DNA of 34,861 nt from Mnemiopsis leidyi (Eukaryota; Ctenophora; Tentaculata; Lobata; Bolinopsidae): positions 212,928-247,788 of the forward strand of contig JH155917.1 of NCBI GenBank assembly GCA_000226015.1, read 5' to 3'. Below, piece after piece: positions 1-11,088 of this stretch. The stretch's first letter is position 1, and the number at the start of each line of letters is the position of its first letter. The notes beneath the pieces were generated by a model that was given only the letters and a program-made list of their open reading frames with translations, searched no databases and was not told the origin of the DNA. Made by a program: the position numbers and the translations under genes.

Positions 1-1606
1 TTACGATTAAAAGTGTACCACCGGCCGCTCGAAAGACTTACTCCTGAGAAATTAATCATTCAATTAAATCAAAAAGTAAAATTTTTCTAACAAAAAAGTG
101 TTTGGTCAGTATGATATTCTTTTGGTTTATTATACTTATAGTAATATGACCATTTTAGACATTGCTAAACTTATCACCAGCAAAAAACCTATTTACCGGC
201 ATGATTTGTTACGACTGAGCTACTCGTTTAAAACACGTCACAGTAGAGTTTATGAACCCTTAAGCACTACATGAACAACTTCTGTTATCAAGCTCCTAAA
301 TTATGCAATGCCATATCGTCCAGCGTCCTCTTCTTTGTACTGCGACAGTATAACAGATGCCTCCAGCATATCTTGTTTGCAATCTCGTTTAAAAAGACTC
401 TTTAAAAAGACTCTCAAGATGCATTCATATGGTAACGAAAAATATGGCACTTATCAAATCACAACCTTATTGCATTCCTCACGATCTTTAAGTCTGACCC
501 TTACTCTGACTCAAAATGAAATAAAATATAATCAACTAAATATTAAAAATAAACTAAGTGTATCGACATAAAATAGATAAAATTTTCGTTAAGTTTCTTG
601 TTTACTAGGATGGCAGTATACCCCATCCCCTGTTTTTCCAAAAGGGAGGGTTACAATTTACATTTGTGACCTTACGGTTTCCATGACCCCTGGTCGCTGT
701 CAACACTGGTAATTGAATTAATACTAACAAAATTGGCAATAATTGTTAAGTAGAACAATTGGTTTGAGTCAGACGCTAGGACAGCAGTCAGCCGTATCCT
801 CCTTTTTTGTAGTGCAGAGAGGGCTCACCTCTAACCTTATGGTTTAAATGACATTTGGTCGCTGTTAACACTAGCTGTAAACTTGTCCCCAATTTCTTGT
901 AATGGAAAATAATTTCCTGGCATAGTTCACATCATCATTTTATTCATCCTTAACTTACAAGAATGCACAAATCTATTTTTATGAGCCTTTTTGAGAGTTT
1001 GAATAAGAGATTTTATTTCCAATTGATTAGTCCCCTTTCTTACTTACACTCCTATCTTATATTTACCTCTCCCTGGAAATAGTTTATGGTACAGTATAAC
1101 CTGTTAATTTTTAATTCTATTCTCTATATTCATTTGGTGGTGTTGTGGTATCTACCCCAACTTTCTATGCAGAAGATCGGGGTTTTGATTAGATCTGTTA
1201 ATCCTAGAGGAGTGTGCTAAGGGCAATTGCCTATGCAATCTTCCTTGGTCTTCTCAGCTGAATGACCAGGAAACCGTGATTGAGTGTTAAAAAAGAACGG
1301 TGTCCGTTAAAAGATCTTCCAGGAGCCCCTTCAGTATAACTGTAAATGCATGGGTACCCTGGTACAGGCGTAACAAATACAAATATAATACAACTACATG
1401 AATTGATGGTAATGTAAATTAATTTTTTTGTTATTTCCGTTTGTTGAAGGCCCATTCCTTTAGAGTTTAGCTTGCCATACATTTTATGGTTCTTTGGTAT
1501 CCTATCATATTTCCCTGATAAAAGTTTTTTTGATCTGATATTTCCTATTTTAAACATTGCATTTGTCACTGTAGTTTATTATACTACGCACCTTTTTTCT
1601 TATAGG
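1..1606. other. 5' noncoding region upstream of the Sec20 gene
   Basis: No convincing coding exon is seen on either strand. Short open frames here (for example 308-571) have random-looking composition and no splice signals. The stretch holds the diverged repeat pair at 607-877. It ends in a pyrimidine-rich tract and AG (1593-1605) directly before the BNIP1/SEC20 start codon, so the last part may be a 5'UTR intron or an outron. Confidence 0.5.
607..877. repeat. Diverged direct repeat, two copies about 167 bp apart
   Basis: Two blocks, about 607-712 and 777-877, share the same order of short motifs. Each has a TAGGA..GCAGT start, a CCATCCCCT or TATCCTCC pyrimidine stretch ending in a T run, then a CCTTAYGGTTT block, then GGTCGCTGTYAACACT. 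The match is imperfect (roughly 70% by eye in the best part). It could be two old copies of a dispersed repeat or an old tandem duplication. Confidence 0.45.
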
Positions 1607-2248
1607 ATGGACTCATTGAAAGACGATGCTCAGCTCATACTGCAAGGCCTGTTTCAGCATGAAGTTAATGTGCGTCTTAAAATCGAAGAAATCAAGAGTG
1701 GAGCAGAAGCTTTTCCTTTTCCAATAATTCAAAAAATCAGATCAAATCTCAATGTTATAAAAATCAAGATAAAAGAACAACCTTCAAGCGAAGCCCAAGA
1801 GTTCCTCCAGCAGCAACACAAGTTGCACTTGGAAGAATTGGAAGTTCTCCAGCAGCAACTGAGAAATGCTCTTAATGTTCAAAACGAAGTCAGAGAAAAA
1901 GAAGACAGGGAAGCCCTTTTATCTGGCGGGACTGTACGAAAAAGAACTTCAAAAGATGTCACTAAAGTTGCTGAAGACATTACAAATCGTATGCAAAGAA
2001 ACACTGAGATGCTTGCATCAATGGTGAGACAACAGGAGGACACTGTCAAGACTCTAGCAACGTCCTCTGCTGAGATCAAAGAGGTAGATGCCGAATATCA
2101 GACTTTATCTTCTGTTTTGATTAGTTCTCACCGATTAGTTACTAAGTTTGGACGACGTGCTATGACTGATACGATATTGACTTATTTGGGTTTTTTCCTA
2201 TTTCTATGTACTGTACTTTATGTTATTCAGAAACGTATATTTACCTAA
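1607..2248 (+). CDS. BNIP1: Sec20/BNIP1-type SNARE, single coding exon
   Basis: Encodes a 213-aa tail-anchored protein of the Sec20 family. In other eukaryotes this is an ER SNARE that acts with syntaxin-18/Ufe1 and Use1 in Golgi-to-ER retrograde fusion. The N-terminal 100 residues are helical and rich in Gln, Glu and Leu (coiled-coil-like). A conserved block, RKRTSKDVTKVAEDIT, begins at residue 111. The SNARE helix spans about 125-183, and a hydrophobic anchor spans about 187-207 with a short basic tail (QKRIFT). Length is close to animal BNIP1. The start is placed at 1607 because a T-rich tract and AG end two bases before this ATG. An in-frame ATG at 1472 would add 45 unrelated hydrophobic residues that cross this likely splice acceptor. 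The coding part has no intron. WDSUB1 follows 456 bp downstream on the same strand. Confidence 0.88.
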   Translation: MDSLKDDAQLILQGLFQHEVNVRLKIEEIKSGAEAFPFPIIQKIRSNLNVIKIKIKEQPSSEAQEFLQQQHKLHLEELEVLQQQLRNALNVQNEVREKEDREALLSGGTVRKRTSKDVTKVAEDITNRMQRNTEMLASMVRQQEDTVKTLATSSAEIKEVDAEYQTLSSVLISSHRLVTKFGRRAMTDTILTYLGFFLFLCTVLYVIQKRIFT

Positions 2249-2704
2249 GCTGTAATGCATAATTTAATGACGACTTTTTGAATGTACAGCTGATCTGTTA
2301 ATTACTTCGTAGCTTAAATTGCTCAATGCAAGTTTATAAGCCAATAGAATCGTTGAATTGTCTTGTTATTTCACCTAAATTGATTTAATAATGGGAATTT
2401 TACAACACTGTATGTAACCTCAAGATTTTGTTCTTGTGATTTTTGTTTCTTAGTGATAGGAAAATTTCATATATAATACAGTATTTAAAATTTCTTTACA
2501 CTTTCAGATTTTACAACAGTTTTTTTATTTCAAAAGCCCTCTCATAAAACTAGTCCTGTACCAACTTACTGATCGTAAACTTTGATAAGAGGACTCGAAC
2601 ACTGTTTTATTATTTATTTATTACTAGACTTGTAAGGTCCCTTCCTTAGATCACATATCCAGTCAGAACATGTAAGTCCAATGAAATACTGACTGTATAT
2701 TGTT
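2249..2704 (+). other. Spacer between BNIP1 and WDSUB1
   Basis: This is noncoding sequence with no AATAAA or ATTAAA hexamer; the nearest variant is AATACA at about 2475. A pyrimidine-rich AG at 2639-2649 lies 55 bases before the WDSUB1 start and could be a cis- or trans-splice acceptor. Another acceptor-like CTTTCAG lies near 2507. Confidence 0.5.
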
Positions 2705-5700
2705 ATGCTGTCTCTTAGTCTTCTGAGGAGTGAGAAGTCAGACAAGCAGGTCTATTCGTGTGCTATAAGTGGCAATGGGCTAATTGCTGGTGGTAAGTCT
2801 TTTATGTAGGTTTATTTTTCTGGCATTCCTTTGGACAGCTACCAAATTAAAGATGCATTATGCTGTTCTTTGTCGCTCTTATTTCTTTTCTTAACAAAGT
2901 TTAACAGTTTACCTTGATTGCAAACTACTCATATTGTGACTGTTCCCTCCCCAGGGAACTCTGATGGAACTACCACGCTGGTACGAACAGACCGGGTGCA
3001 GAGTCTCTCCAACCACAAGTATCCAGTATCAGCTCTCTGTTTTAAAGATACTGATCTTATATCCGCCAGTACTGACCATAACATTGTCATATACGACACG
3101 GTTGCAGGTTAGATTGATTTAAAGTTTTGGATCCTGTGTGCTGGTTTCTTACTTGGTTTCGTAAGACAGGTTTACGTCTAAGACAGGTTTACATCTAAGA
3201 TCACAAAATTTCTGACAGACAAATTAAAAATTGGAACTGAATTTGAACTTCATTTCTTTTCTGACAAATTGAAGGAGAAACTGTTTATCTAAACTTTCTC
3301 CTCAGACAAGGTAAACTTCTGATTGTTAAACTTTCTTCTCCAGACAAAGTGAAAGAGAAACTGATAATACACAAAGGACCAGTGAGATGTATATGTGTCA
3401 GCGAGGACGGTTCGCTCCTCATCAGTGGATCAAGTGATCAGACTATCGCAATTACAAACATTCTCTCTACCCCTGATGTGGAAAGATACCTCAGGATTAC
3501 TGAGAGTGATTCTGGTAATTTTAGTGCTCGTTTGCCTAAAAATATTTACTTAATCGAAAAGATACCACTACACTGTAATCTTACACATAAACTTTTTAAT
3601 CCATCTATTAATTGGTGATTGGTGGAACTTTGTCTTTTTCTTTTACCAAAATGAGTTACATAATTGAAAGATTTCAATAAAAAACTCCTAAGCAACACCG
3701 CATCTCTTTAAAATTCGTTCTCAATGTATTACTAACTATAACACATAGTTAGTTGTTAGTTAGTTATAAGTTAGTTGTAATTTTAGTTAGTTAGTTCTAA
3801 CTTTCGACAAATCAACAAATTTCAGGAATGTTATCAGGAGTGTGCATTAGTACAGACAACTCTCTTATAGTGGTTACAGCTACCAGTGGAACAATCTTCT
3901 TGTACGACACTACTTCTCCCAAACCAGTACAGTGTCATTATGACGCGCATCAGATGGGCGTTAACGGATGTGATTTGACTACCCGTGACGAACGTAACTT
4001 GCTTTGTACTGTAGGTGGGTAATATGATAGAGATTTAGATAACTCTTATAGGTGAAATGGAAAACTATGGAGTTTTAACTCTGGAGATAAGGCCATTTAC
4101 TTTTGAACTTATGGTCTGTACACTTCTTTAAGGAGCCAACCTTTAGTCAGCCGTAAACCAAAGTATAGTTTCTAAAGATATCGAAGTAAATAGATCTAGT
4201 CCAGACTCCAGGCTGTTGTTGCTAATCTTGTTACAAAATATGAATTAGACATAGACCAGCCCACCTGCTTCAAACACAGGGTTCTCCTATTCTTTGTGTT
4301 TATAAAACGTTTAGTTTGTCTAGGTCTCTAGTTTTATATATTAAACAAGATCTGGGGCACGGGTAGAGGCGACCCATTATGAAGCAGAAAAATGATCTTG
4401 AAAGACTATGTCAGACTATGTCAGAATGTATCTGTACTAGTATATTCTGTAGCCCCTATATATTACCTAGCAGACACTAATTTTACCTTTCTTATGTCAC
4501 CTATGTACAGCTTTTAGTCAAGTCATTCTATGCGTTGTTAGGGTGTAAATCTGCCTTGGATTCATTTTCAGCATGCTTACCTGTGCTTACTTGTGCTTAC
4601 CTGTGCTTACATGTGCTTACCTGTGCTTACTTGTGCTTACCTGTGCTTACTTGTGCTTACCTGTGCTTACTTGTGCTTTAGACATAAACTGATTTAGGCT
4701 ACTCAGTACACGTAGTTTTATACTTGAACTAAATACTCTGCTTTATCATCTAATATATTCTGTATTACACAAAATGTATGCCAGTAATTTTCCCATAGTT
4801 TGCTTCTGCACCTGTCAAGTAAAATGTAAAATTAGACTGTGTAGTGTCTATCGTGTATTTTAAAGTTCGGGTTTCTCACTTCTTGAAATCTACCAGATAC
4901 CCAAATACTGCAAATAAACTTAACGATTGCTATTCTATCAATAGTTTTAGCCCCTTCTGTGATATTCCATTCACACCGGCACTATCTGTACTACCCTACC
5001 AATTAATCAGCACGATGTCCCAATAGCACTATGTACTGCTTAGTCCCTGGAGCGAGGTAGCTACTTAATTACCGGAGAGTTTCCGTTAGTACCGTTAGGT
5101 TTAGTTGTGTTAGGTTTAGTTGTGTTTTGTACACTGTTCTTGTTGTCGATATCATACAGTGTACAATTGTACATTCCACTTTAACGGGAGTTAGGTTATG
5201 TTCCTCAGTTATATTTTCTGATTCTAGATTCCGCGTGACACCTCTTTTTACCTGCTTTTCTATTGTGTAATGTTTAAAAACTAATAGTATTGATTAATAT
5301 CACAATAACAAACAATGATATATACATAATGATATATAACATAATGCAGTTCACGTTGTAGAGACGGTAGTTTGTACACAAATTATGTAGTTTTCTTGAC
5401 TACCTGGCTTATGCTCTGTTCGTTTTTGCTGCTTTCCATAAACTTAAAGTACACGATGTCATCTAATAGTTCATGTGATTACTTCTTACCTCTTCATTGC
5501 ACATTCTTTTATGCTGGTCACTAGTGTCCCACTAGTTTCGCATTAATGTCGCACTATCGTCGCACTAATGTCGCACTAATGTCGCACTTATGTCGCACTA
5601 TCGTCGCACTAATGTCAGACTAGTTTCACTCTAGCTTAGACGTGTGGAAGTGATGGTGTTTCGCTGCTCCGCAATAAACATGTTTGTTGGACGTTGGTAT

Positions 5701-8137
5701 GTTGCTCGGCCCATTCACAAAGTGAAAGTTTTAGTTGAGGTGATGTTATGATTGGACCACGTCGTTTGATTGTCTAAGATAAGAGGAAAGTACCAGCACA
5801 AAAACTAACTGAGTTAACAATGAGGTTTAGTTTATCAATCAGAAAGCGGCTGGATATTGGATAATGATATGTTAGATTTGTAAATAACTACACAATTTGT
5901 CCGATAAAGGTTGTTTTACTCAATTCTCAACTAATTAACGGTAATTAAGAACTGGTTAACACTAATAACCAAACAGGAGCTGATTATCTTGTCAAACTAT
6001 GGCATGTGGACGACTACAACCTGACATCTGACAAAGTTTTATCTGGACACACTGGTCAAGTTCTCTGTTGCAAGTTTCATTTACTTAATAACACTGAACA
6101 CGTGCTATTTACTGGTAATTGTATTTACTTAATAACACTGAACATGTGCTATTTACTGGTAATTGTATTTACCTTATTATAATTACTCATTGCAATTACA
6201 TTAACTTTATTGCCCCTTCATTGTAATAACATTAAATTCATTGTACTTGTATCTAGGTAATAAATTTAAGTTTTTCATCTGTTATCTTTTAATCTTAAAT
6301 TCTAAGTATCATAAGTGTCAACTTATTATTAAGTTTACATTTAATTGTCATTACTGTTAAACATACTCAATAAACAAAGACGGTAAAATCCGATTCACAT
6401 ATTGCAGGCTCGTATGATAAAACAGTTATAATATGGAGTGTAGAGAGTGGAGATAAACTACATCAGTCTATCTGTCATTCCAGCTTTATCTACTCAATAT
6501 CTGTGTATGGTAAGTTATTACTTAACACAGTTAAAGCAGTTATATTATTGTATAACCTTGAATCTTTATTTAAAACTTTTGTGACAGAGTATTTTTCTAA
6601 AGGTTGGTGTTACATTTAATTTCCAAGAATCTTTCCTTGAAACTCATTGTATGCATGATGTCAAAGCATTTTTTAAGTCAAATACCCATAATACTACTAG
6701 CTACTCATATCTCTTTAGGTGCCTATATTGGTTTTTGGTGTCTATTTATTAACAAGGTAAAACAAAATAACTTCCTCAGAGGACAAGCTAGTGACGTGCA
6801 GTTCTGACAAAACAGTTAAAGTATGGAATGTGTGCTGTGGAAGAGTTAAAACAATAAACGTCCTCCCCACATCCTCTCCTGAAATTCTGTCTGATTGGAC
6901 ATCTAAACAGGTCTTTTTTACCTCATTTATTGTTGATAGAAACTGGGTCACATTATAAGTAGTAGGAGTGCCTCAAGGGAATAGAAACTGGGACAGCATC
7001 GAGCTTTGTTTAAAAGTTATTGTCTTTGTTACACAGTACACTGCATATTTTTAGCATATCTTATCCAAGTGCAGCTGACAATGTCGCTACATGTTTTCAC
7101 AAAATAAGCTAAAAGTAACAATATCCCAGGTAAGCAGCTGGTTAAGTAGATTGTTACCTGAACATGGTAAATGTGATCTGACTGGTCTGGATCTTGTTGA
7201 AATGGGTAAATTGTTTGTTGTAACTGCACCTGCACATACTGCGACATGCTCAAATAATAAATCCGAAGGAAAAGGTCTTCAATTAGAATCAAAGCTGTTC
7301 CAGTTATTCATTGACTCGTTAGTTTTGATTACTAATGAATGACATGTTATGTCATACAAATTTTAGAGCTAAGCATCATATTAACTAACGATTTTTCGTA
7401 AGTAGAAAATTCTGTGCCATTTCACCTCCGAATAACTTTGACATTTTATTTAATTGCCTTTGTGCTAAAAAATGTCTGTAATCTAGATTTCGACGAATTA
7501 GTAGAGTCAATCTCCTGTGATAAAGAAAAAAGGGCGAAATTACGAAAATCAGTTTCGCTGCTCCGCTCGTTTGATGGAATTCCTAATGAGTTCCTGTGTC
7601 CTATATCAATGGAAATCATGACAGGTAAACAAACTTGAATGTTTATGTGCAGTTTTGGTTAATGTTTGAATATATTGTCCGTCTAGAATGCATTAGATTT
7701 AGTGAGGAAAGTTATTTTGAGCTGGGTGAATATTTTTCTTAGACAGAGAGTTAGTGATAGTGTCTTGTCTTTGCTAGGTCAGATGTAACTGTAGTGATTA
7801 TTCTTTGTTAAATTCAGCTCGGCACTTGGCTTGATTGGCCTCTTGGTTTGCGTTCTGCTTAGTTGTGTCACATCCTTAACTTTTAAGGAACATTTTTATT
7901 GCATTGTAATATAAAAGAACAAAGGGAGAGACTCATTTTGCCTCCTAATTTGTATAAACATTTTCAGACCCTGTTGTCATGACAGACGGACACACGTACG
8001 AACGTGCAAACATAACAGAGTGGCTCACTGCAGGAAACTGTCGTTCTCCCTTCACTAACACAACATTATCTACCAAGTCTATCGTTTCTAATCATAACTT
8101 GAGAAATATCATTCAAACTGTCTTCTTTCTTGATTAA
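2705..8137 (+). CDS. WDSUB1: WD40-SAM-U-box protein (probable E3 ubiquitin ligase)
   Basis: Ten coding exons, joined in frame: 2705-2792, 2955-3107, 3344-3514, 3826-4014, 5977-6114, 6408-6509, 6780-6910, 7130-7205, 7487-7624, 7968-8137. They give 451 aa, close to vertebrate WDSUB1. Residues about 15-315 form seven WD40 blades; clear blade ends are STDHNIVIYD, SSDQTIAITN, GADYLVKLWHVDD, GSYDKTVIIW and SSDKTVKVWN. A short SAM domain follows from SDWTSKQVSSWL (about 317-380). A U-box runs from IPNEFLCPISMEIM through DPVVMTDGHTYERANITEWL to the stop. The U-box is the E2-binding ubiquitin ligase fold, and the WD40 propeller and SAM probably bind substrates or partners. Most junctions are phase 1; exon 7/8 is phase 0 with a weak donor (GTCTTT). 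The order of domains is diagnostic. The start is the first in-frame ATG of an exon that runs directly into blade 1. Confidence 0.9.
3252..3362 (+). repeat. Imperfect duplication of the WDSUB1 exon 3 acceptor region
   Basis: The true acceptor and exon start (3331-3362: pyrimidines, CCAG, ACAAAGTGAAAGAGAAACTG) is echoed upstream at 3252-3281 (TTTTCTGACAAATTGAAGGAGAAACTG in pieces) and again at 3293-3310 (CTTTCTCCTCAG, ACAAG, then GTAAAC). The first echo has lost the AG. The second keeps both an acceptor and a donor five bases apart. Confidence 0.6.
3744..3801 (+). repeat. TTAG/GTTA short tandem repeat in WDSUB1 intron 3
   Basis: An interrupted run of TTAG, TTGTTAG and TTATAAG units lies just before the exon 4 acceptor (AG at 3824-3825). 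It may contribute to the pyrimidine/T-rich tract. Confidence 0.7.
4571..4680 (+). repeat. 10-bp tandem repeat, 11 units
   Basis: The unit is CTGTGCTTAC, alternating with TTGTGCTTAC in most positions. The period is exactly 10 bp across 11 units, with few substitutions. It lies inside WDSUB1 intron 4. Confidence 0.95.
5539..5620 (+). repeat. 11-bp tandem repeat
   Basis: About seven units of CGCACTAATGT and variants (CGCACTATCGT, CGCACTTATGT) lie in WDSUB1 intron 4, with degenerate ACTAGT-containing units on both flanks. Confidence 0.9.
6079..6166 (+). repeat. 44-bp tandem duplication across the WDSUB1 exon 5 donor
   Basis: Copy 1 (6079-6122) contains the last 36 bases of exon 5 and its donor at 6115. 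Copy 2 (6123-6166) differs by one base and carries an identical donor context (CTATTTACTG, then GTAATTG) with GT at 6159. Using the second donor would add 44 bases and break the frame, so the first is taken as the real one. Confidence 0.9.
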
Positions 8138-8707
8138 TTGTCTTGACATTGTGAATTGCGATCAGATTTGTAAAGTTTTACATATTTTGTACAGTTTGAG
8201 AGGGTGTACAGTTTGATTTATGTTGGATTTCGTTCTGGGGTTTTCAGTTGATCAGTTTGTGCGAAAATCTTATTTGATTAACTAGTTTTTCTTTTATTTT
8301 GAAGTGTTTTTAAAGAAGTTTAAGAAGTATTGATTGATTAAGTTTAGAGGAGTGTTAAACTACCTGCTGTAATTAGGTTAAACAGATCGGGCTCTGATAT
8401 GTGATTACGTGGTTTTAGTAATTTAATTGTACGGTTATTACTCTCAACCACGCTGTGACAGCGACTCGTTACGTTGTAAGTGGTAATTATATAAGAAAGT
8501 TGAAAATTGTATTGCTAGTTTTTCAGAATTCAGCCATAGCGAGTTCGCGCGACACGCGCATATTTATTGGTCTTATGTAGATTCTGACATCTTTTAACTA
8601 CGTTTTATACATCAGTGTCAAAAAGCACAGAACTACACTCTCTGTAACCCTATACTTATTATTGCACCTCGGTAGTTGCCTTTATATCTACATCTTCAGC
8701 AATATAT
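8138..8707 (+). other. Spacer between WDSUB1 and TMEM65
   Basis: Noncoding and AT-rich. I find no AATAAA or ATTAAA between the WDSUB1 stop and the TMEM65 start. A pyrimidine-containing acceptor-like CATCTTCAG ends at 8699, eight bases before the TMEM65 ATG. Confidence 0.5.
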
Positions 8708-11088
8708 ATGAATAGGTATCATGCAGTGAAAAAATGTGTGAACGCAACACTTAAGCTACATCAATGGTACGCTTTGCATTCTTTGGAATACATACTTTTA
8801 AAACTTCTTTGAGTAAATTCATAAGATTTTAGCCTTTCTTCGACTTTTATTGAGAAGTGTTGTAGTCCAGACAGCCTGTTAATACATACAATACTTCAAT
8901 CCACAGGCAAACTCGCTCGATATCTGTTCTGCGACCAGAAATCTGTGACGAAACTTCCGCTAAAAACTTTGTGAGCGGATTAAGTAACAGTGAACAGGAG
9001 TTCTTGGCGGAGGCACTGTCCCACGTGATAGACGAGAAGAATGGCAGCGGAGAGTTGACGAGAAAGTTGTTAGCTCAGGAAGCTGTATACGCTGGGTGAA
9101 TATTATATTCACTATAATAGCACTTAGTTTGTTTAACTAAGATTTAACGTTCAAACTTCGAAGTAGATTCATGTATATCACCTTCCTTTATTGGTAGAAT
9201 TTATTTGTGTGCATTTCCCTGAGGCCCGAAGCTGAAGAGATTGCTTATTATTACAATATCTTCTTTTCAGTATTCCGTTTCTTGGGTTTGGATTTCTGGA
9301 TAACACAATCATGCTGTGTGCAGGAGAATATATAGATCTTAGTCTGGGCTCTGTGTTGGGTGAGTTAAACTGTCTGTAAATCAAACTCTAAGGGAGTGCA
9401 ATTCAATGCAATAATAAAACCAAGTTGGCTTATATTTTTGTTCTTCGTTCTTCTTTTGTTCTTCTTCTTTCTTCTGCATAGGTAAATTAATAGATTTTAT
9501 GATTTATAACCTCTCCACTTTTACCGAACCAAATTTGGTTTACCGTAAATTACTAAATCTAAAAAACACTGTAAATTTTCTTGATGGTTAATCAGCGTCT
9601 CTCAGGAAGCCATTTTATTCAATATTTTGACGTATTACATAGTTACATTAAGTAAGTTTTGATCTATAGTTGTCAAGTCACTCAACAAATGTAACTTTTC
9701 TTCTGTAGTCCCTATCTTGGAGCGGTTATCCTAAACAGTATCCATTATAAGCAATGTCGAAACTCGAAATACTCAAAATTCAGGAATCAAACTACAAAAC
9801 CGAACCGAAATTGATTTTTCTAACCAGCGAATTGCTGTCGAAATTCCGTAGCCTAACCAGAAAAATCTCAGGAATCTCGACACTGGCAGCTGCAGGGTTG
9901 GGTAATTTGGTATCAGATGTGGCTGGTATCGGAACAGCAGGTAAACACTTGATTATATTCTTTTAAAATGCATGAATAGGACTTTATAGGAGTGCCATGA
10001 GATCAGTTTTTATCAATACGTAAAACCTTATGTTGGGTCTAGATCAATGGCAAAATGATTAGATGGGTGTTATTTTTCTTTAGTAATAAAAGAGACCGCC
10101 AGACATGAACAACGATGTTTTAACATGACCCTTCTGATATTTTTCCAAAACACAATTATTTCATTTTACTGTAATATAACTTAACAACTTATTACCCTAC
10201 AGGGACAGTCGAACGTAACGTTAAGCGGATCTTGGGAAGATCGACAGTGTTGTCTCCTAGACAACGAGATACACCACGTGCCCATAGGTATCTCGGCTAT
10301 TTCTACTGATAGTATCTTTTACTTGGCAGTTTGAATGAACATCTTATCTGTTCTGAGCACTTAGAAATTAACTTGATGTTGGACATCATGATATGTTAGA
10401 AATTATAGCGCTGGCAATCGCGACCGGGGGAAAAACTCCCGCTCCCCTTGCCAGGGCATGATATGTCACTAATCACACAGTGTAATGTGACCCCGTGGGA
10501 CCCCGTGGGAACCAGGATTGACAGGTTCTTAAACGTCGGTCACCGGTACCATGGGCCATGACTCATGAGCCATGGATCTTGATCAAATGCATTATCATTA
10601 TGCATTATCATGATTATAGGTATATCAAGAATTTGGTCTGTATCTAGTTTAATCTAGGCAAATATTTTCAGTTGTAGTTGCGTTTAAATGCTTTACAATC
10701 TGATTTTTCTATCGCTCTCTTAATGCTGAAAAATACCAAAAACGCAAAGTATTTGCCGGTCAAAAGGAGCAAGCAACTTTGTGGTTTTTGGTAATTTATC
10801 ACTAAATTATATATCTATCCGATTATGTTGAGACAATTTCTAATATATATATATAGAATAAAAAACATTGAATTTTAGGATTTCAATGAATCTCCAAGGT
10901 GGCTGATGTTAAAACAGACTTTGAAACTTTTATAAATCTCAAATGACTCTATCCCCAGGTGGGTGTTTGCTGGAAGATGTATCAGTATCTGTGTGGGTTG
11001 TATCCTCGGAATGTGGCCCTTACTTCTACTGTCCCGACCCGACCAAGAGGACACAGAAGAGAAGAAAACAGCTGAGAAAGGAGTATGA
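8708..11088 (+). CDS. TMEM65: TMEM65-family mitochondrial inner-membrane protein
   Basis: Six coding exons: 8708-8766, 8907-9095, 9271-9359, 9872-9940, 10203-10287, 10959-11088. All phases match and give 206 aa. The family signature is clear: IPFLGFGFLDNTIM (from residue 84), GISTLAAAGLGNLVSDVAG (from about 113) and the last membrane segment CISICVGCILGMWPLLLL (from about 168), followed by an acidic/basic tail RPDQEDTEEKK. Three membrane segments are expected. The N terminus (MNRYHAVKKCVNATLKLHQW) is basic, without acidic residues, and fits a mitochondrial presequence. The exon 1 to 2 join (TG then G, encoding Trp) is inferred from phase and is the least certain part. TMEM65 is an inner-membrane protein in vertebrates, linked to mitochondrial ion handling. 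The human protein is slightly longer. The gene follows WDSUB1 closely and converges on the zinc transporter. Confidence 0.88.
10387..10466. repeat. Small GC-rich foldback flanked by 10-bp direct repeats
   Basis: CATGATATGT occurs at 10387-10396 and again at 10457-10466. Between them, GCGCTGGCAA (10408-10417) pairs with TTGCCAGGGC (10448-10457) with one mismatch, around a loop containing a G run (10425-10430) and C runs. The block is markedly more GC-rich than the surrounding TMEM65 intron 5. It resembles a short hairpin insertion with a target duplication, though it is too small to classify. Confidence 0.45.

Larger units (their letters stand above)
4015..5976 (+). other. Long WDSUB1 intron 4
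   Basis: A 1,962-bp intron splits a WD40 blade between TVG and ADYLVKLW. It carries two tandem repeats (4571-4680 and 5539-5620). I see no credible nested gene; the open frame at 4844-5026 lacks any recognisable feature. Confidence 0.7.

Noticed and set aside
1137-1205. tRNA-like stretch (GTGGTATCTACC and GGGGTTTTGATT resemble A- and B-box regions)
   Set aside because: The acceptor, D and T arms do not pair properly, and the B-box lacks the GGTTCGA core. At best it is a decayed tRNA-derived fragment.
1472-1606. N-terminal extension of the Sec20 frame from the ATG at 1472
   Set aside because: It reads through a T-rich tract and AG that look like a splice acceptor and adds hydrophobic residues absent from the family.
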